Below are positions 1-9,398 of a stretch of DNA of 38,947 bases, one piece after another. Source of the stretch: an uncultured Pelagibacteraceae bacterium. GTDB taxonomy: Bacteria; Pseudomonadota; Alphaproteobacteria; Pelagibacterales; Pelagibacteraceae. The DNA lies in the NCBI GenBank assembly GCA_902551735.1, contig CACDEK010000003.1:1-38947 (forward strand), read 5' to 3'. The first letter of the stretch is position 1. Each line of letters opens with the position of its first letter. The notes below the pieces were generated by a model. That model did not search any database and had not been told where the DNA came from. It was given only the letters and a program-made list of their open reading frames with translations. Position numbers and translations under genes: made by a program.

Positions 1-673
1 GTGTATACATTTTGCCTAATACCTGCTTAACATTTGTACCAATATAGCTTTGTATTACAAATCCAATTCTTCTATCTCTACTTTTATTTAAACCTGATCC
101 ATGGACAACTGCTGGGTGATGTAGAGACATTTGACCAGCTTCTAAAATAACCGGCTTTGTTTCATCGATAGGAACATTTTCGATAGTCTGGCCTCTGGTT
201 AATAGATTATTTTCATCAAATTTTTGATTATGTTTCTTAAGATTATTTTTATGAGATCCTGACCACATTCTCATACAACCATTTTCTTCATTAGAATCGG
301 TTACTGCGATCCATGCAGTTACCCAATTATATGGTTCTAAACCAATATATTTTGCATCTTGATGAAAACTTACAAATCCTTTTTCATTACCATTTTTAAT
401 AAATAGAGTTGTTCCGCAAGCTAAAATATTTTTTCCTATTATGCTTTCTACCGCATCTAAAACTTTTGAGTTATGAACAACTTTATCAAATACAGGAGAA
501 ATTAAATGAACATAATTTCTACCAATTCCATCTAGCTCGTTTGGCCAATTACTTTCAATGTTCTCTATCTCTTTTCTTATTTCGTAAGCTTGTTCTTTTG
601 AAAGAACATCTATCGGACTAACGAAACCTTCTTTGTTATATTTTTTTATTTGATGTGATGATAAGTTGAACAC
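1..673 (-). CDS. Phytanoyl-CoA dioxygenase (PhyH) family protein, 3' end beyond window edge
   Basis: Not in ORF track (open at edge). Own translation from GTG at 673: VFNLSSHQIKKYNKEGFVSPIDVLSKEQAYEIRKEIE...FVSFHQDAKYIGLEPYNWVTAWIAVTDSNEENGCMRMWSGSHK...GQMSLHHPAVVHGSGLNKSRDRRIGF; HxD and distal His of PhyH fold. Confidence 0.85.
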   Translation of the reverse strand, partial: MFNLSSHQIKKYNKEGFVSPIDVLSKEQAYEIRKEIENIESNWPNELDGIGRNYVHLISPVFDKVVHNSKVLDAVESIIGKNILACGTTLFIKNGNEKGFVSFHQDAKYIGLEPYNWVTAWIAVTDSNEENGCMRMWSGSHKNNLKKHNQKFDENNLLTRGQTIENVPIDETKPVILEAGQMSLHHPAVVHGSGLNKSRDRRIGFVIQSYIGTNVKQVLGKMYT

Positions 674-1350
674 TATTGATAATTATATTTTTTCTCAAGA
701 TATTTTATTAAGCTATGAACAATAAAAGTCATAAATAAGTAAATACCGCCCGCTACAACAAATACTTCTATAGGTTTAAAAGTTGTAGAAATAATATATT
801 TTGCAACTCCAGTAAGATCCATTAATGTAACTGTGCTTGCCAAAGAAGTTCCTTTGAGCATTAATATTATTTCATTACCATAAGCTGGTAATGATTGCCT
901 GATAGCTATCGGTATTTGAATTTTATAAAAAATAATTTTATTTGAAATACCCAAACTTTTTCCAGCTTCTATAAAACCTGGTTTTATTGTTTGAAATGCT
1001 GATCTCAAGATTTCAGACGTGTAGGCACCTGTATTTAATGCAAATGCAATAATTGCACACCAATAAGGTTCTTTTAATATAACCCATAATGCTGTTGATC
1101 TTAAATATTCTATCTGGCCTAATCCAAAATAAATAATGAATATTTGCACTAATAGTGGTGTCCCTCTAAATATATAAGAATAACCATAAGCAAATTTGTT
1201 TATAATTGGGTTTTTATTCATTCTTAAAATCGCAAATAAAAGTCCAATAAATAATCCAAAAAATAGTGATGCTGATAATAATTTTAAAGTAATAACAGTA
1301 GCATTAAGCAACTTTGGAAAACTAGTAATCATTAATTCAAAATCCATCAA
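673..1350 (-). CDS. Polar amino-acid ABC transporter permease (HisM/ArtM-like)
   Basis: Multi-TM; 'EAGKSLGISNKIIFYKIQIPIAIRQSLPAYGNEIILMLKGTSLAS' EAA loop; overlaps the next permease gene by 4 nt. Confidence 0.92.
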   Translation of the reverse strand: MMDFELMITSFPKLLNATVITLKLLSASLFFGLFIGLLFAILRMNKNPIINKFAYGYSYIFRGTPLLVQIFIIYFGLGQIEYLRSTALWVILKEPYWCAIIAFALNTGAYTSEILRSAFQTIKPGFIEAGKSLGISNKIIFYKIQIPIAIRQSLPAYGNEIILMLKGTSLASTVTLMDLTGVAKYIISTTFKPIEVFVVAGGIYLFMTFIVHSLIKYLEKKYNYQ

Positions 1351-2039
1351 TAGCCTCTACTATATTTAACTTCTAACCTGTTTATTAACTTCATACTAAG
1401 ATATGTTAGCAGCAAATATAAAACTGCTGCAAATGAGTAAAAAAATAAAGGATCTCTTGTTGATCCTGCCGCTATATAAGATTGTCTCATTATTTCTACT
1501 AATCCCGTAACAGAAATAAGAGATGTATCTTTTAAAGTTATTTGCCAAACATTGCTCAAATTTGGAATTGCCAGTCTTAACATTTGTGGCAAAATAACTT
1601 TATAAAATTGTATATGCTTTTTTATTCCTAAAACTTTTGAGGCTTCAAATTGACCTTTGTCTATTGATTGAATTGCACCTCTAAATACTTCTGTAGAATA
1701 AGCTCCTGATATAATTCCAATTGCAAATGAACCTGTGATAAAAGCATTGATTTCAATATATTCAAAATATCCAAACATAGATGCCACAAACATGATTGCT
1801 CCACTTCCTCCAAAGAAAAATAAATAAATCACAAGAAGTTCTGGAACACCTCTAATTACAGTTGTATAAAAATTTCCAATTAAATTAAGTGTTTTATATT
1901 TAGATAATTTTAACGGTGTAAAAATTAGTGCAAAAAGAAAACCAATTATCATTGCTGTAACAGATACAGCTAAGGTCATTAGGGTTGCATAAAAAAGCTC
2001 ATCACCCCAACCAGTTTTTCCAAATGCTAGAAGTTCCAT
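1347..2039 (-). CDS. Polar amino-acid ABC transporter permease (HisQ-like)
   Basis: 'EASKVLGIKKHIQFYKVILPQMLRLAIPNLSNVWQITLKDTSLISVTGL' permease loop. Confidence 0.92.
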   Translation of the reverse strand: MELLAFGKTGWGDELFYATLMTLAVSVTAMIIGFLFALIFTPLKLSKYKTLNLIGNFYTTVIRGVPELLVIYLFFFGGSGAIMFVASMFGYFEYIEINAFITGSFAIGIISGAYSTEVFRGAIQSIDKGQFEASKVLGIKKHIQFYKVILPQMLRLAIPNLSNVWQITLKDTSLISVTGLVEIMRQSYIAAGSTRDPLFFYSFAAVLYLLLTYLSMKLINRLEVKYSRGY

Positions 2040-2044
2040 ACAGA

Positions 2045-2071
2045 TTGGCGACTATATATTATAGTCGCCAA
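2045..2071 (-). promoter_or_regulatory. Perfect 12-bp intercistronic hairpin between substrate-binding protein and permease genes
   Basis: TTGGCGACTATA-tat-TATAGTCGCCAA (+ strand); flanks AGAT/ATCT extend it with one bulge. Confidence 0.8.
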
Positions 2072-2083
2072 ATCTAAAATTAA

Positions 2084-2938
2084 TTACATAGAAGCGTCAA
2101 AGCCGAACCATTTAATAGCAATTCTACTAATTTCTCCATTTTTTCTTGCTTTATCAATGGCTTTGTTAAATTTCGCTAAAAGTTCAGCATCTCTTTGACC
2201 AATAGCGTCATCTCCACCTTGTCTAAGACCAACTCCAACTCCGTTACCAAAAGCTCCACCAGAAAATGTTGGACCAACTAGAACAACAGGTTTTCCAGAT
2301 TTTTCAGCATAATCAGTAAATGCAACAGCGGCAGCAAGTGCAGCGTCACATCTTCCAGAAGCTAAATCTAAGTTTACTTCATCTTGAGTTTTGTAAGTTC
2401 TAACATTTACACTTCCTACATCACCAGAGTCTAAAAAGTTTTGGTGAATAGTTGCTGTTTGAACACAAACAGTTTTTCCAGCTAGAGCGCCTGTTAAAGT
2501 TTTTAGAGCACTTTTAACATCTGAACCACCTAAAGATAAATTTATACCTGATGGTGTATCCATTCCTTCTAAACTAGATCCTTTCATTACAGCTAATTGA
2601 GCAACTTCATCTGCATAACCTTGTGAGAAAGTTATTGTCTTTTGTCTTTCAGCAGTAATTGACATACCAGCCATTATTGCATCAAACTTTCTCATCAATA
2701 ATGCTGGAATCATTCCATCCCAATCTTGTTCAACAATTGTGCATTGTTGTCCAATGTATCTACAAAGTGTCCAAGCTAATTCAACCTCAAAACCAATTAG
2801 TTTACCTGAAGCATCTTTCGAATTCCACGGAGGATAAGCGCCCTCAGTTCCAATTCTAATTTTATCAGATGCATAAACATTTCCGATAATTAAAATAGAA
2901 GCCAGAACTGAAAAAATAGTTTTTTTGAATATATTCAT
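2084..2938 (-). CDS. Periplasmic amino-acid-binding protein (lysine/arginine/ornithine/histidine type)
   Basis: Signal peptide plus 'IRIGTEGAYPPWNSKDASGKLIGFEVELAWTLC' SBP family 3 signature. Confidence 0.92.
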   Translation of the reverse strand: MNIFKKTIFSVLASILIIGNVYASDKIRIGTEGAYPPWNSKDASGKLIGFEVELAWTLCRYIGQQCTIVEQDWDGMIPALLMRKFDAIMAGMSITAERQKTITFSQGYADEVAQLAVMKGSSLEGMDTPSGINLSLGGSDVKSALKTLTGALAGKTVCVQTATIHQNFLDSGDVGSVNVRTYKTQDEVNLDLASGRCDAALAAAVAFTDYAEKSGKPVVLVGPTFSGGAFGNGVGVGLRQGGDDAIGQRDAELLAKFNKAIDKARKNGEISRIAIKWFGFDASM

Positions 2939-2998
2939 TATTTTCTCCTATAATTAAAAAAAATATTATTTCACAAAAAACGAGATTAAAAAAGAAAA

Positions 2999-4042
2999 TT
3001 AATTGTTTATTGAAGATGAAAAATTCCAGGCACAATCAAAACTTGGTATATAAACCCTATCTAAAGTTGTATTTCCAAAGTTTTTATTAAAAACTTTAAG
3101 CCAACTATCTACCTGTTTTGGTTTTTTATCAAGACTGCCTACCTGAGCTGTTATAACTCCATTGGGTTTAAGAATTCTTTTAAGTGATTTCATATTTTTT
3201 GCAGCTAGATCTATACAATATTGGTCATCATTCAAATCAACAAAAATTTTATCATATCTATTATCCTCTATTGATTTTATACTTTCAAAAGCATCTCCCC
3301 ATATACATTTTACAGAATTTTTTTCTGTAGCTTTATTTCCAACTTTGCTTAAGTATTTGTTGCACACCTCAACAACTTCAGGATCTAATTCAAACCAATC
3401 AATAAAATCAAATCCTTTTAAAATACATTCTCTAGCAACTCCTCCATCGCCTCCACCTATAATTGCTGCCTTATCTTTTGATTTATTTAATTTTAATCCA
3501 GAGTTAACAAAAGTCGAACTATATAAATGCTCATCATTTGACGCGACTTGTAATTCGTTGTCAATAAATAATGATTTTCCAAATTGTTCTAAATCAAGTA
3601 TTTCAATATGCTGTCCTACTTTAGAAGTAAAATCTTCAAGTACATTATTAACAATGTAATATTTTTTTAATCCTGGAGAACTATAAATATCATCATAAAG
3701 AGTTACTGTATCTCTATTAAATTCTTTTTTAACAATTCTTTTATGTTCAATTTCTTTTTTTATAATATCTATTGCAACAGAAGGAGAAACTTTACCACAA
3801 GTAAAAAAGTCAAAACTTATAATTCCATTTTCTGGAAAAGTATGAAAACTAATATGGCTTTCGGCTAATAATGCTACCAACGTAAATCCTTGTGGTTCAA
3901 ATTTATGTTTTGAAATTTCAAGAACCACAACTTTTGCTTTTTTTGCAATTTTATATACCAGTTTTTCATAAAAAGATGGTGTGTACTCTTTTTTAACACC
4001 AATAATATCTATTGTAATATGCTCTCCTACCTTTTTAACCAT
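2999..4042 (-). CDS. Fused S-adenosylmethionine decarboxylase (SpeD) - aminopropyltransferase/spermidine synthase (SpeE)-like protein
   Basis: N-terminal 'LLAESHISFHTFPENGIISFDFFTCG' (AdoMetDC class 1b with pyruvoyl-forming Ser); C-terminal 'AAIIGGGDGGVAREC...FELDPEVVEVC' spermidine synthase motifs. Confidence 0.9.
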   Translation of the reverse strand: MVKKVGEHITIDIIGVKKEYTPSFYEKLVYKIAKKAKVVVLEISKHKFEPQGFTLVALLAESHISFHTFPENGIISFDFFTCGKVSPSVAIDIIKKEIEHKRIVKKEFNRDTVTLYDDIYSSPGLKKYYIVNNVLEDFTSKVGQHIEILDLEQFGKSLFIDNELQVASNDEHLYSSTFVNSGLKLNKSKDKAAIIGGGDGGVARECILKGFDFIDWFELDPEVVEVCNKYLSKVGNKATEKNSVKCIWGDAFESIKSIEDNRYDKIFVDLNDDQYCIDLAAKNMKSLKRILKPNGVITAQVGSLDKKPKQVDSWLKVFNKNFGNTTLDRVYIPSFDCAWNFSSSINN

Positions 4043-4122
4043 TATAAATTCTCCCGATTCTTATTTAAATATAGCTAAACAAATTTTTTTGCTTCTTTCA
4101 AATAAAAAACTGCTATAAAACT

Positions 4123-4131
4123 TTATCCACA
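4123..4131 (+). promoter_or_regulatory. Perfect DnaA-box sequence TTATCCACA 12 bp upstream of the aldolase-SDR start
   Basis: Exact match to TTATCCACA consensus. Confidence 0.4.
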
Positions 4132-4143
4132 AGGAAGAGAATT

Positions 4144-6177
4144 TTGAAAAATAATTGGTCAAACTCAGAAGCTAAAAAATATATTAAAAAATATAGAACT
4201 CTAGGGCATTCCAAGGATATGGCACTTCGCGTCTATACAACAAGATTATTAGGCAGAAATAGTGAATTAGTACTTCATGGTGGGGGCAATACATCTGTAA
4301 AAACAACATTAAAAGACATAGATGGAAAAAAATATGATGTTCTTTGCGTTAAAGGCAGTGGTTGGGATATGGCAGAAATAGAACCTGAAGGGTTGCCAGC
4401 TGTAAAACTAAAACCTTTACTATCTTTAAAAAATAAAAAATATTTATCTGACGAAGATATGGTTAGTTATCAAAAAAGAAATTTAATCAATATTAAATCT
4501 CCTAATCCATCTGTTGAAACATTTTTACATGCCTTTCTACCATTTAAATTTGTAGATCATACTCACTCAGATGCAATTATGAATGTAACTAACAGACCTG
4601 GAGGTTTAAATTTTTGCAAAAAAATATTTGGAAGTAAGGTCAACATCGTTCCATACGTTATGCCAGGTTTTGGTTTAGCACAAAAAATAAATGAGGTTTA
4701 TTCAAAAAATCCAAATATAAATTGCTTAATTTTAATGAACCACGGAATATTTACTTTTGCTGATAACGCTAAAGATGCTTATGGTTTAATGATCAAGTAT
4801 GTAACTCAAGCAGAAAAAGCTATTAAAAAACTTAAATCAAAAAAAATAAAACAAGTAAAAAAATATTCTACAAAATTTAATCCATATGAGGTTGCCCCAA
4901 TAATAAGAGGTTTGTTGTCTGAAAACAAAGATCAAAAATTCATAATAAACTATAGAATTAATCAAAAATTAAAATATTTCATTAATGGAAAAAATGTAAA
5001 ATCTTATTCATCAAAAGGAACTGCAACACCTGACCATGTCATAAGAGTAAAACCTTTTCCTTTAGTAATAACTCCAAAAAAAAATTCGTCTGTTGATGAA
5101 TTTAAATTAACTGCAAAAAAAGCTTTTCAGAATTACAGAAAAAAATATGTCAATTACTTCAATATAAATAAAAAAAAGGTTAAAGGAAAAAAAATAATGT
5201 TGGATACTTCACCTAGAGTTATTCTAGTTCAAAATTTGGGAATGTTTAGCGTTGGTAAAGATTTAAAATCAGCAAGAATAGCCGGGGATCTTACTGAGAC
5301 AAATGCTAAGGTTATTTCGTCCGTTGAAGAGACTTCTAAATATAAATTTATTCCTGAAAAGGATTTATTTGATGTTGAATATTGGTCTTTAGAACAAGCA
5401 AAAATTAAAAAAACAAAAAAACTTCTTGAAGGAAACGTTGTTGTTATAACAGGAAGTACAGGCACTATAGGTTTTGAAACTTACAAAATGTTTAAAAATT
5501 ATGGAGCCGAAGTAGTTCTTCTTGATTTTAATCAAGAAAAAATAAAAGAATTGCAGTCTAAAATAAAAGATACTTGTATATATTGTGATGTAACTAACAA
5601 AAGAAGCGTAAAAAATGCCTTTAAAAAAATATGTGAAAAATTTGGTGGAATCGATATTCTAATTTCAAATGCTGGAAATGCACCAAGTGGTACAATAGGC
5701 GAGATAAGCGATGATTTATTAAGAAAAAGTTTTGAGGTTAACTTTTTTTCTCATCAAAATTGTGCTTCTGAAGCTGTTAAAATAATGAAAAAGCAAAATA
5801 TAAATGGATGTTTGCTTTTTAATATTTCAAAACAATCAGTAAATCCTGGTAAAAATTTCGGACCGTATGGTCTGCCAAAATCTGCTTTGTTGAGCCTTTG
5901 TAAGCAATATGCTGTAGATTATGGATCTTACGGAATCAGATCAAATGGAATTAATGCAGATAGAATAAAAAGTGGTTTGATGACAGAAAAAATGATTAAA
6001 AATAGAGCTAAAGCTCGAGCTGTAACTACCGAAGATTACATGAAGGGAAATTTATTATTAAATGAAGTTAAGGCAGAAGATGTTGCAAAGGCTTTTTTTC
6101 ATTTAGCTACTTCAAAAAAAACTACCGGTGCAGTACTTACAGTGGATGGAGGTAATATAGCCGCATCTTTAAGATAA
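4144..6177 (+). CDS. Bifunctional class II (RhaD/FucA/MtnB-like) aldolase - short-chain dehydrogenase fusion
   Basis: Aldolase: 'LGRNSELVLHGGGNTSVK', 'SVETFLHAFLPFKFVDHTHSDA', 'LMNHGIFTF'; SDR: 'VVITGSTGTIGFETYKMF', 'NAGNAPSGTIGE', 'YGLPKSALL' (YxxxK). Confidence 0.92.
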   Translation: MKNNWSNSEAKKYIKKYRTLGHSKDMALRVYTTRLLGRNSELVLHGGGNTSVKTTLKDIDGKKYDVLCVKGSGWDMAEIEPEGLPAVKLKPLLSLKNKKYLSDEDMVSYQKRNLINIKSPNPSVETFLHAFLPFKFVDHTHSDAIMNVTNRPGGLNFCKKIFGSKVNIVPYVMPGFGLAQKINEVYSKNPNINCLILMNHGIFTFADNAKDAYGLMIKYVTQAEKAIKKLKSKKIKQVKKYSTKFNPYEVAPIIRGLLSENKDQKFIINYRINQKLKYFINGKNVKSYSSKGTATPDHVIRVKPFPLVITPKKNSSVDEFKLTAKKAFQNYRKKYVNYFNINKKKVKGKKIMLDTSPRVILVQNLGMFSVGKDLKSARIAGDLTETNAKVISSVEETSKYKFIPEKDLFDVEYWSLEQAKIKKTKKLLEGNVVVITGSTGTIGFETYKMFKNYGAEVVLLDFNQEKIKELQSKIKDTCIYCDVTNKRSVKNAFKKICEKFGGIDILISNAGNAPSGTIGEISDDLLRKSFEVNFFSHQNCASEAVKIMKKQNINGCLLFNISKQSVNPGKNFGPYGLPKSALLSLCKQYAVDYGSYGIRSNGINADRIKSGLMTEKMIKNRAKARAVTTEDYMKGNLLLNEVKAEDVAKAFFHLATSKKTTGAVLTVDGGNIAASLR

Positions 6178-6225
6178 TTTTTTATATTATCAATTTTTAT
6201 ATTCTTTATAACTTTATTCAAAATA

Positions 6226-6879
6226 TTAGAAATTATATGTTTTTTTTATTAAATTTTTTAAATCCTGATCAGGAATCTTAAAAAATAAATCATTTAAAAT
6301 TATTTTAAAAACTTCTTTAAAATGTTGAAATTCAGGTTTATTTGATACTTTATAAAAAATCATATCTGATAAATCAACTTCCATTTTTTTTTTATTATTT
6401 ACGGTTTTTATAAATGCTTTTAAATTTTTCAGCTCAGTTTCAAAAATTAAAAAATTTTTATCTTTTTTTTTCTTAGGATAAACTTTTGGTTTATAGTTAC
6501 TATTATTTTTCTTTGCTAATCCTACATTATCGTCAACAATATTATCTTTTTTATCATGAAATTCTAAATATAATTTTGCATTTTTTAAAATTACATAATC
6601 TATTTGAACTAAATTCGTAAATAACGATTTAAAATTATATTTTATTTTGATCTTATCTGCTTCAAAGACATTTTTATAAAAAAATTCATTATCATTTAAT
6701 ATCTCTACATAATTCAAAATAATTTCTTGATTTGAATAATTAATATCAATTTTTTTAATTAATAAATCCCTCTCTAGCCATTTAGAGAAACTAATAATAA
6801 ATAATCTAGAAAATATAGTTTTGCTTAAAAAAAAAAAAATTAAGATTGATAATATTGAAATTATAATAATTTTTTTCAT
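6226..6879 (-). CDS. Membrane-anchored AsmA/DUF748-like hypothetical protein
   Basis: N-terminal TM then 'IDINYSNQEIILNYVEILNDNEFFYKNVFEADKIKIKYNFKSLFTNLVQIDYVILKNAKLYLEF', an AsmA-like beta pattern; 4-nt overlap with mtnA. Confidence 0.55.
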   Translation of the reverse strand: MKKIIIISILSILIFFFLSKTIFSRLFIISFSKWLERDLLIKKIDINYSNQEIILNYVEILNDNEFFYKNVFEADKIKIKYNFKSLFTNLVQIDYVILKNAKLYLEFHDKKDNIVDDNVGLAKKNNSNYKPKVYPKKKKDKNFLIFETELKNLKAFIKTVNNKKKMEVDLSDMIFYKVSNKPEFQHFKEVFKIILNDLFFKIPDQDLKNLIKKTYNF

Positions 6880-7946
6880 TTAAATAGTTTTTGCAAGCCT
6901 TCTTTTGAAGCATCACAGACCCCTTTATCGGTTATTAGTCCGGTGACATATTTTGCTGGCGTAACATCAAATGCTAAATTCAAAACTTTACTTTTCTTTG
7001 GATAAATTGCTATTTTTTTGATATTTCCACTTTCATCTAAACCATTTAAATGAGATAATTCTTTTGAATTTCTTTCTTCAATCGGAATATCTTTGGAGTC
7101 TTTAATATTCCAATCAATTGTTGAACTTGGTAAAGCTACATAAAAAGGAATATTATTATCGTGAGCAGCTAAAGCTTTTAAATAAGTACCAATTTTATTA
7201 CAAACATCTCCGGTTGATAAAGTTCTATCTGTTCCAACAATGCACATATCAACCTCGCCTCTTTGCATTAAAATTCCTCCAGTATTATCTGCAATAATTG
7301 TATTGGGAATTTCTTCTTCATTTAACTCATATGAAGTTAAATTAGCTCCTTGATTCCTAGGTCTTGTTTCATCAACCCACACATGTACTGGTATTCCTTT
7401 TTTATGCGCATGATAAATTGGTGATGTTGCTGTGCCCCAATTTATTGTAGCAAGCCATCCAGCATTACAATGTGTTAAAATATTTACTGTATCTTTCTTT
7501 TTATTATAAATTTCTTCAATAATTTTTAATCCATTTAATCCGATATTTTGACAAAATTTTACGTCTTCTTCACAAATTTCTTTTGCTTCTTTTAATGCTA
7601 TATCCAAAATTTTATCACTATTTACTCCAGATAATTTTTTCATCATTCTATCTACAGCCCATTTAAGATTAATTGCTGTTGGTCTAGAATTTATTAAATC
7701 TTCTGCTGATGTTTTCAAAAATGATTGATCATTGTTTTCAAAAATAGCTAAAACTAATCCATAAGCAGCGGTAGCACCTATTAAAGGAGCTCCTCTAACT
7801 TCCATTATTTTAATAGAATTAATCGCATCTTTTACTGTTTTAAGATCCTTAATTATAAATTGATGTGGTAGTTTTGTTTGATCAATAATTTTTACAACAT
7901 TATTTTCAAACCAGATTGTACGATATTCTTTTCCTTCTATTTTCAT
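6876..7946 (-). CDS. mtnA: S-methyl-5-thioribose-1-phosphate isomerase
   Basis: 'MEVRGAPLIGATAAYG', 'NILTHCNAGWLATINWGTATSPIYHAH', 'DNTGGILMQRGEVDMCIVGTDR'. Confidence 0.96.
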   Translation of the reverse strand: MKIEGKEYRTIWFENNVVKIIDQTKLPHQFIIKDLKTVKDAINSIKIMEVRGAPLIGATAAYGLVLAIFENNDQSFLKTSAEDLINSRPTAINLKWAVDRMMKKLSGVNSDKILDIALKEAKEICEEDVKFCQNIGLNGLKIIEEIYNKKKDTVNILTHCNAGWLATINWGTATSPIYHAHKKGIPVHVWVDETRPRNQGANLTSYELNEEEIPNTIIADNTGGILMQRGEVDMCIVGTDRTLSTGDVCNKIGTYLKALAAHDNNIPFYVALPSSTIDWNIKDSKDIPIEERNSKELSHLNGLDESGNIKKIAIYPKKSKVLNLAFDVTPAKYVTGLITDKGVCDASKEGLQKLFK

Positions 7947-8815
7947 TTATTTAACACTCTTCCTGCAACCGTTTTTAATTTATCTTTTGTTTTTTGAGTT
8001 CTTTTTTCTGAAGCAGTAATAATTGCAACATCTAAACAATTATTTGCTGGATCTTTAGGGTCAATATGATTTTCAAAATTATCTATTAAATTTTTAATCA
8101 TATTTTTAGCTTTAGCAGCATTACCTAATAACACTTTAATTACTGACTGAACATCTACATCTGCGTGGTCAGGGTGCCAACAATCATAATCAGTTACCAT
8201 TGAAACCGAAGCATATCTAATTTCTGCTTCTCTTGCTAATTTAGCTTCAGGCATATTAGTCATACCAATTACATCAGCTTTCCAAGATCTATATAAATTA
8301 GATTCAGCTAATGTTGAAAATTGAGGTCCTTCCATAACAACATACGTCCCTCCTCTTTGATATTCTATATTTTCTTTTTTAATTGCTTCTTCACAAGCAT
8401 TCATTAGTCCATTTGAAGTTGGGTGCGCCATTGATACATGTGCAACTATTTCATCATCAAAAAATGTTTTATTTCTTGCAAAAGTTCTATCTATAAACTG
8501 ATCTACTATAACAAACTTACCTGGGGGCAAATCTTCTTTCAATGAACCAACAGCTGAGACTGATACTATATCTGTAACACCTAATTGTTTTAGAGAATCA
8601 ATATTAGCCCTGAAGTTGATTTTTGATGGAGATATATAATGTCCTCTTCCATGTCTTGGAAGAAAATAAACCTCTTTATTGTTAAATTTTGTTTTTAATA
8701 TATCGTCAGAAGGTTGTCCCCATGGTGTATTTAGTTTAATAAGTTCTCTTTCTTTAAATTCCTCTACATCATAAAGTCCACTTCCACCAATAATTGCTAA
8801 TTTATTATTTGCCAT
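7943..8815 (-). CDS. mtnP: S-methyl-5'-thioadenosine phosphorylase
   Basis: 'AIIGGSGLYD', 'FLPRHGRGHYISPSKINFRANI', 'GPQFSTLAES', 'GMTNMPEAKLAREAEI'. Confidence 0.96.
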   Translation of the reverse strand: MANNKLAIIGGSGLYDVEEFKERELIKLNTPWGQPSDDILKTKFNNKEVYFLPRHGRGHYISPSKINFRANIDSLKQLGVTDIVSVSAVGSLKEDLPPGKFVIVDQFIDRTFARNKTFFDDEIVAHVSMAHPTSNGLMNACEEAIKKENIEYQRGGTYVVMEGPQFSTLAESNLYRSWKADVIGMTNMPEAKLAREAEIRYASVSMVTDYDCWHPDHADVDVQSVIKVLLGNAAKAKNMIKNLIDNFENHIDPKDPANNCLDVAIITASEKRTQKTKDKLKTVAGRVLNK

Positions 8816-8857
8816 ATATAAAAAAATATCTAAGATTTTATATTATTAATTATAAAA

Positions 8858-9385
8858 ATGAACTTAAAAGACTATATTCGATCAATACAAGATTATCCTA
8901 AAAAAGGTATATTATTTAGAGATATTACCACTCTAATCAAAAATGAAAAAGCTTTTACACAATGTATAGATGAAATAGTCGAAAGAAGTAAAAAATTTAA
9001 ATTTGACAAAATTGCTGCAATAGAATCCAGAGGTTTTGTGTTCGCTTCAGCTGTTTCTTATTTGTTAAAAAAACCTTTTATTCTTTTAAGAAAAAAAAAT
9101 AAATTACCTGCGGAAACTCACTCGGTTGAATTTGAGTTAGAATATGGAAAAGCTGTAATGGAGATTCATAAAGATTCTATAGTAGAAAAAGATTCTGTTT
9201 TGTTAATAGATGATTTAATTGCAACAGGAGGAACTGCTGAAGCAGCAGCAAAATTAATTGAAATATCTAAAGGAAGTATATCTGGTTTTATTTTTGTAAT
9301 TAATTTATTTGATCTAGGTGGTAGTGATAATTTGGTAAAAAAAGGTTATAAAGTTGAAAATCTCATAGAATTTCCTGGTCATTAA
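8858..9385 (+). CDS. apt: Adenine phosphoribosyltransferase
   Basis: 'LKDYIRSIQDYPKKGILFRDITTLI', 'ESRGFVFASAVSYLLKKPFILLRKKNKLPAET', 'VLLIDDLIATGGTAEA'. Confidence 0.96.
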   Translation: MNLKDYIRSIQDYPKKGILFRDITTLIKNEKAFTQCIDEIVERSKKFKFDKIAAIESRGFVFASAVSYLLKKPFILLRKKNKLPAETHSVEFELEYGKAVMEIHKDSIVEKDSVLLIDDLIATGGTAEAAAKLIEISKGSISGFIFVINLFDLGGSDNLVKKGYKVENLIEFPGH

Positions 9386-9398
9386 TAGCTTTTTTAAC

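Noticed and set aside
409-621. 70-aa + strand ORF
   Set aside because: Antisense to the PhyH-family gene that the track omitted because it is open at the window edge.
3162-3659. 165-aa ORF on + strand
   Set aside because: Fully antisense to the well-supported SpeD-SpeE fusion; low-complexity composition typical of a codon shadow in AT-rich DNA.
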